A DNA stretch of 64,000 nt from Paraplanobispora siamensis (GTDB lineage Bacteria; Actinomycetota; Actinomycetes; Streptosporangiales; Streptosporangiaceae), in contig NZ_BOOJ01000014.1 of assembly GCF_016863175.1 (NCBI RefSeq), positions 1-64,000 on the forward strand, read 5' to 3'. The notes beneath the pieces were generated by a model that searched no databases, was not told the DNA's origin, and was given only the letters and a program-made list of their open reading frames with translations. This document shows positions 26,512 to 33,012 of the stretch, in pieces. Every line of letters starts with the position of its first letter. Position 1 is the stretch's first letter. Both the position numbers and the translations under genes were made by a program.

Positions 26512-27402
26512 ATGAACGCTGTGACCGCCGGTGTCCTGGCCATGGTGCTCACCGGGGCCGCCGCGTGGCTGTGGACGTCTCCTGATGACCCCGCCCGTCG
26601 GCTTCACCGGGCAGACCGGCGGGTCCCGGCCGCAGGAAGCATGATCGGCGGCGGAACGGCTTCCGCCGGAGCCGGAGCCGACATGATCAGTCGCGAAGTG
26701 AGATCGATCGGGAACGCGAGTGCGCCGAGGGCCGGTGAGCCTCCTCCGGAGGGAGCCGTTGCAGGACCGGGCGGGCACTCCGGGTCCGGAGGCAGGGGAC
26801 GCTTCGACAGGCGGGAGGTCCTGGTCGCGATCACTACGGGGGCGATGCTCTTTCTCGCGGTGGGAGGTCAGGCCGGGATCGTCGCAGGAGTCATCGGTTC
26901 CGTCGCCGTGCCCTTGCTTCTCAGACGGCGGGAGTCTCCGGCGGTGCGCCGCGAGCGTGACCGGATCACCGCCGACCTGCCGCTGGCGGCCGACCTCATG
27001 GTGGCCTGCCTGCGTGCGGGACAACCGGTCACCGGGGCGCTCGACATCACCGCCCAGGCGATCGGCGGGCCGCTCGGCGACCGGCTCGCGTGGGTGAACG
27101 GGCAACTGAGGCTGGGAGCGACCCCGGAAAGCGCATGGTCCGCCTTCGGCTCCGAGCAGACGCTCGCTCCCTTCGCCCGCACCATGAGCCGGGCGGCACT
27201 CAGCGGCGCCCCTGTGGCCGACATGTTGACCAGGGTGGCCGACGACTCCCGGCATGCCGCCCGGGCGATGTCGGCGGCCGCCGCCCGGAGGGCCGGCGTT
27301 CAGGCCGTCATGCCCCTGGGGCTGTGTTTCCTGCCCGCTTTCGTTCTCCTGGGCATCGTTCCCGTCGTAGCCGGTCTCGCGAGCAAGGTCCTGCTTCCGT
27401 AA
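26512..27402 (+). CDS. tadC: TadC-like pilus assembly membrane protein
   Basis: A 296-residue T2SS-F-domain protein with membrane segments near the N-terminus, at about 105-140 and at the C-terminus (PLGLCFLPAFVLLGIVPVVAGL). The T2SS-F core is DLPLAADLMVACLRAGQPVTGALDI and APFARTMSRAALSGAPVADML. An unusual Gly/Ser/Ala-rich stretch lies between residues 35 and 95. It matches the second Tad platform protein (Rv3657c type). A DnaA box starts two bases after its stop codon. Confidence 0.85.
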   Translation: MNAVTAGVLAMVLTGAAAWLWTSPDDPARRLHRADRRVPAAGSMIGGGTASAGAGADMISREVRSIGNASAPRAGEPPPEGAVAGPGGHSGSGGRGRFDRREVLVAITTGAMLFLAVGGQAGIVAGVIGSVAVPLLLRRRESPAVRRERDRITADLPLAADLMVACLRAGQPVTGALDITAQAIGGPLGDRLAWVNGQLRLGATPESAWSAFGSEQTLAPFARTMSRAALSGAPVADMLTRVADDSRHAARAMSAAAARRAGVQAVMPLGLCFLPAFVLLGIVPVVAGLASKVLLP

Positions 27403-27403
27403 G

Positions 27404-27468
27404 TTATCCACAGGTTCTGTGTATTTGCGAGAAGTTGTCCACAGGAAAAAGCGGAGTGCTGTGGATAA
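27404..27468. promoter_or_regulatory. cluster of three perfect DnaA boxes
   Basis: TTATCCACA (27404-27412, plus), TTGTCCACA (27435-27443, plus) and TTATCCACA on the minus strand (27460-27468) lie within 65 bases. Both box types are the known high-affinity forms. No dnaA, dnaN or oriC feature is nearby. Confidence 0.7.
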
Positions 27469-27836
27469 GTCACGTGGAATTCACCGACTCATGCGAACGA
27501 AGCCGCCGGTGGTCCGAGCCGCCATGTGATCGCGCTGAGACTCTCCTCCGCGATGGAGTCCCTGTCCCAAGGGCTTTCCCTTCTCTCGTGACCTGTGAGG
27601 TTGAACCTCGCGGGGTCTCTCGGTGAGAGGGAATGCGCCTCGGTGGCTGAAGAGGCCCACTTGGGGATAAGCCGGATACCGCAAGGCGCGGGCATGACGA
27701 AGCGCGAATGGGGGCGGCGATACGAGCGGATGGGGACGGCGATACGAGAGTCCGCCGTTCCCGCTCCGTGCCTGGGTCATCTCTCCGGTGCCCAGGTACG
27801 GCATCCGCCGTGTGGTCCGGCATCTTGTGTGCATCT

Positions 27837-28007
27837 CAGTGTCTTCCACAAGGGGTAGCACCTTCCGCACGATCTAGTGTCTTCCGCATGGTCTAGTGCC
27901 TTCCGCATGGTCTAGTACCTTCCGCTCGATCTAGTACCTTCAGCTCTGTCTGATGCCCTCTGTGCGGCCTGGCGCCTTCCACGCGGCATAGTGCCTTCCG
28001 CGGGCAC
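27837..28007. repeat. 19-bp tandem repeat array, 9 units
   Basis: Nine consecutive 19-base units, typified by TAGTGCCTTCCGCATGGTC, start at 27837 and then every 19 bases. The CTTCC core and the TAG at the unit start are best kept; units six and seven are the most divergent. There are no spacers, so it is not a CRISPR. The unit does not keep a reading frame. Confidence 0.9.
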
Positions 28008-28153
28008 GGCATCTCCGGCATCTCCGGTGCAGTGCGGCGTCTGCCCATACGGTCCACCCGGCTGGGTGGCCCACCCGAGATCTAGCCGGATAGTCCGGTC
28101 GCAAGCTTGCCCATGTCGCTCTTCGGCCGAGGCCTCTACGTGGGCTCGATGGC

Positions 28154-28180
28154 TGTGGATGATCGGATGGGTTTTCCACA
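28154..28180. promoter_or_regulatory. two DnaA-box-like sites before flp-like gene
   Basis: TGTGGATGA (28154-28162, minus-strand TCATCCACA) and TTTTCCACA (28172-28180) each differ from TTATCCACA by one base. They lie about 100-130 bases upstream of the prepilin gene. Confidence 0.4.
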
Positions 28181-28282
28181 GAACACCGTTCTTCTCCCCA
28201 GCTCAACGCGTATGTCGGCGAATCTGGTCCGACCGACGCCGGACGCAAGAGGGCCGGCCTCACTGAGCCCGAGGGGGAAACG

Positions 28283-28519
28283 ATGGCTGGATCGCGCTCC
28301 GGTGGTCTGCGGCATGTCCTGTCGAGGTGGTGGCAGGATCGCCGGGCCTTGCTGACTGCGGCCACGAGCCGGGACCGCGGCATGTCCACCGCCGAATACG
28401 CCGTCGGCACGATTGCCGCATGTGCCTTCGCCGCGATTCTTTTCAAGGTCGTGACGAGTCCAGAGGTCCAAGAGATGATCACGGACCTCATCAACCGGGC
28501 GCTGAACGTGGCCGGATGA
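28283..28519 (+). CDS. Flp-like prepilin (DUF4244)
   Basis: A 78-residue pilin precursor. A basic leader is followed by RDRG/MSTAEYAVGTIAACAFAAIL: Gly before Met is the probable prepilin cleavage site, with Glu at position 5 and a hydrophobic N-terminal helix, as in Flp pilins and DUF4244. The mature protein would be about 45 residues. No prepilin peptidase (TadV) is in the window, so it must be encoded elsewhere. The 3' end overlaps the TadE-like gene by four bases (ATGA). Confidence 0.85.
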   Translation: MAGSRSGGLRHVLSRWWQDRRALLTAATSRDRGMSTAEYAVGTIAACAFAAILFKVVTSPEVQEMITDLINRALNVAG

Positions 28520-29037
28520 TCCCGATGGTCACTCCCCGCCCCCTCCCTCTCCTTCGAAGCCTGGTGCCTCATTCGCTTCCCCCGCGTGTCCGGCCGGAGG
28601 CGGAGGTCTGTCCATCCACCGCATGCCCCTCAAAGGGTTCGGTGCCTCGCCTGTCAGTCCCCTCCTCCAGAGGATCGGTGACGGCTGAGACCGCAGCGGC
28701 CCTGCCCGCCCTCGTGGTGGTGCTGGCCGCCGGGTTGTGGGCGGTGGGGGCGGTCGCAGCTCAGCTGGAGTGCGTGGATGCGGCCCGGACGGGCGCCCGG
28801 GCCGCGTCGCGGGGAGAGTCCCTCGACCGGGTTCGGAGCAACGTTCTCGCCGCCGCTCCGGCGGGAGCGCGAGCGGAGGTGGTCAGGGACACAGAGCGCG
28901 TTCGGGTGGAGGTGTCCGTCCGGGTCGGCCCGCGCTGGGGTCTTTCTCTCCCCGAGGTGACCGTCCGTGGGAGCGCCGTCTCCGCCGTCGAGCCGGGAGT
29001 GGGACCGTCCGGTGCCGTGGGTGGAGGAGGACGGTGA
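28516..29037 (+). CDS. TadE-like pseudopilin
   Basis: A 173-residue protein with a Pro/Ser-rich leader of about 55 residues. The TadE motif RGSVTAETAAALPALVVVLAAGLW follows, then the conserved helix AAQLECVDAARTGARAASRGE and a beta-rich C-terminus. This is the Rv3655c type. The unusually long leader before the motif suggests that an internal start may also be used. ATG 28516 overlaps the prepilin stop. The C-terminal part (from about 28968) is the first unit of a tandem repeat that runs into the next gene. Confidence 0.8.
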   Translation: MIPMVTPRPLPLLRSLVPHSLPPRVRPEAEVCPSTACPSKGSVPRLSVPSSRGSVTAETAAALPALVVVLAAGLWAVGAVAAQLECVDAARTGARAASRGESLDRVRSNVLAAAPAGARAEVVRDTERVRVEVSVRVGPRWGLSLPEVTVRGSAVSAVEPGVGPSGAVGGGGR

Positions 29038-29290
29038 GGTTGTCCTGTGCTCCAAAGAGCCGGAGTGGAGCCGCCTGGTGCCGTGGGTGGAGCGGCGCGG
29101 TGAGGCTGTCTTGTGTCCGAAAGGGCGGGGGTGGAACTGGCCGGGACCATCGGCTGAGTGGAATGCCCAGGCCGTCTTTCACCCGGAGAGGCCGGGGCGG
29201 GGTCATCCGCTGGCGGGGCGGAGAGCTGAGGCCGCTTTTTGCCCGGAGGGATCGGGGTGGGGCGACGATATGGATGATCGGTCTCATCGC
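28968..29290 (+). repeat. tandem repeat across tadE/tadG-like junction, about 5 units
   Basis: Degenerate units of about 66 bases begin near 28968, at 29034, at 29100 and then near 29170 and 29230. The first two share GGTGCCGTGGGTGGAG. Units two and three both start GTGAGG(T/C)TGTC(C/T)TGTG. In protein, successive units read VRLSC...SGAAW, VRLSC...GGGTG, PSFTRRGRGGVIRW and PLFARRDRGGATIW. The true N-terminal motif of the downstream gene has thus been copied upstream with decay. Confidence 0.7.
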
Positions 29291-29606
29291 GGTGATCTCC
29301 ACGGTGGTGCTCGCGGTGACTTTCGCCGGTGCCGCCAGGGTGATCCGGCACCGTGCGCAGACCGCCGCCGACCTCGGAGCGCTCGCCGCCGCGCGACTCG
29401 CCTTCGCCGACCCCGATGCCGGATGCGCGGAGGCCGCCTCGCTCGCGGTGACGAACGGCGCCAGGCTCACCCGATGCGTCGTGGGCGACGGTGGTGTCGC
29501 CACTGTCCGGGTCGTCGTGAGCTTCACCCTGCCCGTGGTGGGTGCGGAGGAGGTCATGGCGCACGCACGCGCCGGTCCCGTTCACATAACGGAGCCCGCC
29601 GGCTGA
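29034..29606 (+). CDS. TadE/TadG-like pilus-assembly protein
   Basis: A 190-residue protein whose core is typical of the Rv3654c type: RRDRGGATIWMIGLIAVISTVVLAVTF, then RVIRHRAQTAADLGALAAARLA, then a short secreted domain with two cysteines. About 80 Arg/Gly-rich residues precede the core and are encoded by tandemly repeated DNA, so they look recently added. GTG 29034 overlaps the TadE-like stop (GTGA) and has GGAGGAGG upstream. A start closer to the RRDRG motif would give the usual length of about 120. Confidence 0.75.
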   Translation: MRLSCAPKSRSGAAWCRGWSGAVRLSCVRKGGGGTGRDHRLSGMPRPSFTRRGRGGVIRWRGGELRPLFARRDRGGATIWMIGLIAVISTVVLAVTFAGAARVIRHRAQTAADLGALAAARLAFADPDAGCAEAASLAVTNGARLTRCVVGDGGVATVRVVVSFTLPVVGAEEVMAHARAGPVHITEPAG

Positions 29607-30089
29607 GCCACGCGGCGCCTTCTCCGAATGGGGAGGCACCTTCTCCAAATGAGAAGCGGTGCGGCCTTCACCGGCTGTCCTGGCAGCGGAGTTCTCGGCC
29701 GGACGATTCCGGTGGGTTTCCCTTCGCCGAGTGATCGGATCCGCAGTGATCCGTGGCAGGGGCCCGGCATGCAGATGATCTCTCAGGTGGAAGGCGGTGA
29801 TCGTACGAGAAGCAAGGTCGCAATCAAATCACGACTTCTTGGACTCCATGTCCAAAAGCCGGAAGCCTCTCATAAGGTTCCGCTTACCTGCCCTCCATGC
29901 CATCTCGCGCTCAGGCTTGGGAAGGCAGGTCGCGAGTCGCCCGGCCGGGACGCCGTTCGCGGTGACCGGTCCCGCTCGCGGCCGGGGCCCGGGTCCGGAC
30001 CGGTGGGAGCCGGTCTGGAGGACTGGCACGTTCGGTGCTCCGCGACGTGGGGCTCCGGGCGCGTGCGGATCTCGACGAAGGGAAGCGTC
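29607..30089. other. 483-base gap before the repeat-tailed protein gene
   Basis: The frame of the next gene is open through most of this gap, but its translation is low-complexity Arg/Gly/Pro and a signal peptide begins only at 30090. The left edge repeats CCTTCTCC(A/G)AATG(G/A)G (about 29620-29655). A palindrome lies in the AT-richer part. Confidence 0.55.
29839..29855. promoter_or_regulatory. palindrome TTGGAC-N5-GTCCAA
   Basis: A perfect inverted repeat with six-base arms lies in a locally AT-rich stretch, about 235 bases upstream of the next start codon. It is a candidate operator. Confidence 0.35.
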
Positions 30090-32810
30090 GTGACGACGGC
30101 TCGCAGAGTGGTCGCCGTGATGGTGACCGTGCCCATCGTGTCCGTGTCCGCCGTTCTCGCGATGGCGGGTCCAGCACAGGCTCAGGCGCGTCTGGACATG
30201 CCGTCACGGGTCACCTCCAACCAGGCGGTGACGATCTCCGGCAAGGTCGACTTCGCGTTCGACGCCGTCCTCTACGTCAACGGCAGACAGATCGCCAAGG
30301 GAGATCAGCGCGTCTTCTACACCTGGAATCCCCGCAGCCGTCCGAACGGCAGCTACCGGATCAAGCTTGTCCAGCGGGGCAAGTTGCTGGGCGGTAAGTG
30401 GGACGAGACATCCGAGACCCTGGTCCAGGCCGTTCCTCCGGCCGCCCCCGGCGGGGTCGGTGTCCGGCTGCAGGGAAAGCAGGCCGTGGTGACCTGGAGG
30501 AAGGGATCCGAGCCCGATCTGCGGGGCTACGAGATCTCCACGACCCGGAACGGCAAGGTCGGCAGCGTGCGGGTGAGCAGCGCGTGCGGCGGCGGTTCGT
30601 GCAGGGCGACCCTGGCCGTTCCGGCCAAGGCCGCCGGGCAGCGGGTCGGGTTCACGGTTCGAGCGCTGCGGAGCGACGGCAACGGAGGCACCGTCGCCTC
30701 GGGACAGTCGGCCGTGGCCACGGTGAGCATCCCCACCCCCAAAACACCCAAGGTCGCAGATTCCAACGAGAACGGCACCCAGCAGAGCACCGGCGACCAG
30801 GACGCCCAGAAGAAGGCCGACCGGCAGGCCGGCATCGAGAGCCTCCCGCAGCTGCCCCAGAAGAAGCCCGCGACAGCTCGGGCCGAGCCCCCGAAGACGG
30901 CGGTCGTTCCCACGAAGGTGCCCAAGCTCCCCAAGGAGGTCCAGGAGGACGACGCCTCGTCGTCCGCCGAGCAGGGCGGAGAGGGCACGACCAAGAAGGG
31001 CACCGGGAACGGCACGGAGAAGGGCGCACAGCCGGCCCCCGACTCCAAGAGGGTCGCCACCGAGACGGACGTCGTGCCGGCCGCCAACACGAACATCACG
31101 CCACAGTCGTCGGAGTCGCCGACCGGCGGGATGAGCCAGTACGGCTTGTTCATCGCGGGTGGCATGATCCTGCTGCTGCTCGCCGCGCACGGCGGTGCGT
31201 GGTTCCGCCGCAAGCTCCTGGCCGCCGGCGCCGCGGACGCCGCCACCACCGGAATCGTGATGACGACCGCTGGAGGTTCGGACAGCGACCCGGAGACCCG
31301 AACAGAGAGGACAGCCGGAGCGGCCACCGCAGGCGCGGCCACGATGACCCCTCGGCGCCCCGCCGTCATCCTCGCGGTCTCCAAGACCCGCTATCCCCAG
31401 CCGCCCCCGGCGAGCCCTCCCGCAGAGCAGAAAGCGCTCACCGCACACACGACCCATCTCGCAGAACAGTCGGTGCCCGAGGCGCGAACTGCCCGGTCAG
31501 CGGAGCAGGCCGTGTCCGAGATACGGCCTGCTCAGCCGACGGCGCAGCCCGTGCCTGAGGTGCACGGCGTCCGTCTCGTGGGGCAGTTCGTTCCCGGAGC
31601 CCGTGCCGCCCGTCCCGTGCAACAGTCCGCGCCTGAGGTGCCTGTCGCCCGCCCAGAGGACCAGGCCGTGCCCGAGGTGAACGGTGCCCGTCACGTGGGA
31701 CAGAGCGGGCCTGAGACAGGGCCTGCTCGGCCGACGGCGCAGTCTGCGCCTGAGGTGCAGGATGCTCGGTCAGTGGACCGGGCCGTGCCTGAGGTGAACG
31801 GTGCCCGTCTCGTGGGCGAAGCCCTATCCGAGACGGACCCTGTTCAGGTGGCGGCGCAGCTCGCGCCCGAGGCGCAGGATGCTCGGTCAGCGGGGCAGGC
31901 CGTGCCTGAGGTGCGGAATGCTCGGTCAACGGGGCAGAGCGTGTCCGAGGCGGGGAGCGTTCAGCCGACGGCGCAGCCCCTGCCTGAGGTGCGCGGTGTT
32001 CATCTCGCGGGGCAGTCCGAGCCCGGGGCGCATGTCGCTCATCCTCAAGAGCAACCGATATCCGCCGCGCAGGCCACGTCACCCGCAGACGCGAAGGCCC
32101 GGCTTCCCGCAGATGTGCGGACTCCGTCCTCCGACCAGCGGGTTCCGTCCTCTGCACCGTGGAAGGCGGTCACCGCGCACACCGTCGACCAGCAGGAGAC
32201 CGGCCTGCAGGCCGGGAACCGGCAGGCGGCCGGGACCTGGGCAGGCTCCGCGGCGCATGTGGTTGATCAGGTGGGTTCGACGGTGCAGGGCGGAGATCGG
32301 GCGGGTTCTGCGGTTCACGGGGTGGATCGGCCGGGTCCGGGTGGGCAGGCCGGGGTTCGGGTGGGTTCTGCTGTCCGTGTGATGGGGCAACCGCGCTCTG
32401 CCGTACGGGCCGAGGAGCGGTCGGGGAACGGTGGGCATGTGGCCGGGCGGCCGGTGCCCGTCATCCACGCTGTGCACACCGTGGGACGGACGGACGGACA
32501 GGGGAGCCGCACGACCTCGGGGAGGGCTCCCGCGCAGCCGGATTCTCAGACGGAAGGGGTGTCCTCCGGGTACGCCGAGTCCGTGCCGGAGATCCGGCCG
32601 GACGCGGAGCCCGTCACCGAAGTGAACGTGGTCACGCCGGTCGCGGCTCGGATGGGTGACCGCTGGGACGACTACCTCCCGCCCGCGCCCCGATCCATGG
32701 AGGACAGCGGTTTCTGGGAGCGCCCGCAGCCCGGTGCGACTGATTTCTGGGCTGCGGACGATGACGATTCGATGTACTCCGGTCGCCGCCGCCGTCCTGA
32801 CGGAGCCTGA
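30090..32810 (+). CDS. exported Ig/FN3-like membrane protein with long repeat tail
   Basis: A 906-residue protein I do not recognise as a named family. GTG 30090 has GAAGGGAAG upstream and opens a signal peptide (RRVVAVMVTVPIVSVSAVLAMAGPAQAQA). A first Ig-like domain (about 30-110) is followed by a fibronectin-III-like domain (about 112-215: PAAPGGVGVRLQGKQAVVTW...LRGYEI). A Lys/Glu/Pro-rich linker comes next. One membrane segment (GLFIAGGMILLLLAAHGGAW, about 353-372) is followed by RRK, so the rest should be cytoplasmic. That tail is about 530 residues and contains 16 units of 13 residues, then a second series of about 10-residue units. It closes the tad locus, which suggests a role in pilus anchoring or secretion, but this is inference. 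Confidence 0.75.
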   Translation: MTTARRVVAVMVTVPIVSVSAVLAMAGPAQAQARLDMPSRVTSNQAVTISGKVDFAFDAVLYVNGRQIAKGDQRVFYTWNPRSRPNGSYRIKLVQRGKLLGGKWDETSETLVQAVPPAAPGGVGVRLQGKQAVVTWRKGSEPDLRGYEISTTRNGKVGSVRVSSACGGGSCRATLAVPAKAAGQRVGFTVRALRSDGNGGTVASGQSAVATVSIPTPKTPKVADSNENGTQQSTGDQDAQKKADRQAGIESLPQLPQKKPATARAEPPKTAVVPTKVPKLPKEVQEDDASSSAEQGGEGTTKKGTGNGTEKGAQPAPDSKRVATETDVVPAANTNITPQSSESPTGGMSQYGLFIAGGMILLLLAAHGGAWFRRKLLAAGAADAATTGIVMTTAGGSDSDPETRTERTAGAATAGAATMTPRRPAVILAVSKTRYPQPPPASPPAEQKALTAHTTHLAEQSVPEARTARSAEQAVSEIRPAQPTAQPVPEVHGVRLVGQFVPGARAARPVQQSAPEVPVARPEDQAVPEVNGARHVGQSGPETGPARPTAQSAPEVQDARSVDRAVPEVNGARLVGEALSETDPVQVAAQLAPEAQDARSAGQAVPEVRNARSTGQSVSEAGSVQPTAQPLPEVRGVHLAGQSEPGAHVAHPQEQPISAAQATSPADAKARLPADVRTPSSDQRVPSSAPWKAVTAHTVDQQETGLQAGNRQAAGTWAGSAAHVVDQVGSTVQGGDRAGSAVHGVDRPGPGGQAGVRVGSAVRVMGQPRSAVRAEERSGNGGHVAGRPVPVIHAVHTVGRTDGQGSRTTSGRAPAQPDSQTEGVSSGYAESVPEIRPDAEPVTEVNVVTPVAARMGDRWDDYLPPAPRSMEDSGFWERPQPGATDFWAADDDDSMYSGRRRRPDGA
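31467..32090 (+). repeat. 39-bp coding tandem repeat, 16 units
   Basis: Sixteen 39-base units encode the 13-residue motif Q-x-(V/A)-P-E-V-x-x-A-R-x-x-(G/A) from residue 460. All units keep the frame although residues vary, so the length rather than the exact sequence appears conserved. Confidence 0.9.
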
Positions 32811-32879
32811 TCGCGGCGGAGCCCAGCCGCGTTGAGGGGCTCACCGTGATGGAAGCCGGCGGCGGTGATCAAGGGGGTC

Positions 32880-33012
32880 CGTGCCTGGAGGGTGGGTCAC
32901 TCCTCCAGGCCGGAGGGCAGGTGGCGTGAGGGAGTCGGGTCACTCCTCCGGGCCGGAGGGCAGGTGGCGTGAGGGAGTCGGGTCACTCCTTCGGGGTGGG
33001 GGACAGGAGGGT
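32880..33012. repeat. tandem repeat anchored in helicase 3' end, 3 units
   Basis: Units start at 32880, 32923 and 32966 with a 43-base pitch. Each contains GGGTCACTCCT, which is the helicase stop codon context read in reverse. The unit at 32966-33012 holds the last codons of the helicase gene; the other two are non-coding and nearly identical in their right part (CCGGAGGGCAGGTGGCGTGA). Confidence 0.85.

Larger units (their letters stand above)
27403..28282. other. 880-base non-coding stretch inside the tad locus
   Basis: This interrupts what is a tight operon in many actinobacteria. It holds three perfect DnaA boxes at its left edge, a 19-bp tandem array in the middle, and two more DnaA-box-like sites near 28154-28180. 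No convincing gene is present; reading frames over the array translate to low-complexity sequence. Confidence 0.65.

Noticed and set aside
27837-28007. CRISPR array
   Set aside because: The 19-bp units are directly joined with no spacers, and no cas genes are present.
27403-28282. Chromosomal origin (oriC)
   Set aside because: Three perfect DnaA boxes are present, but dnaA, dnaN, rpmH and an AT-rich unwinding region are absent. A secondary cluster fits better.
29628-30089. 154-residue N-terminal extension of the repeat-tailed protein
   Set aside because: A clear signal peptide with a ribosome-binding site begins at 30090. The extension is low complexity and would bury the signal peptide.
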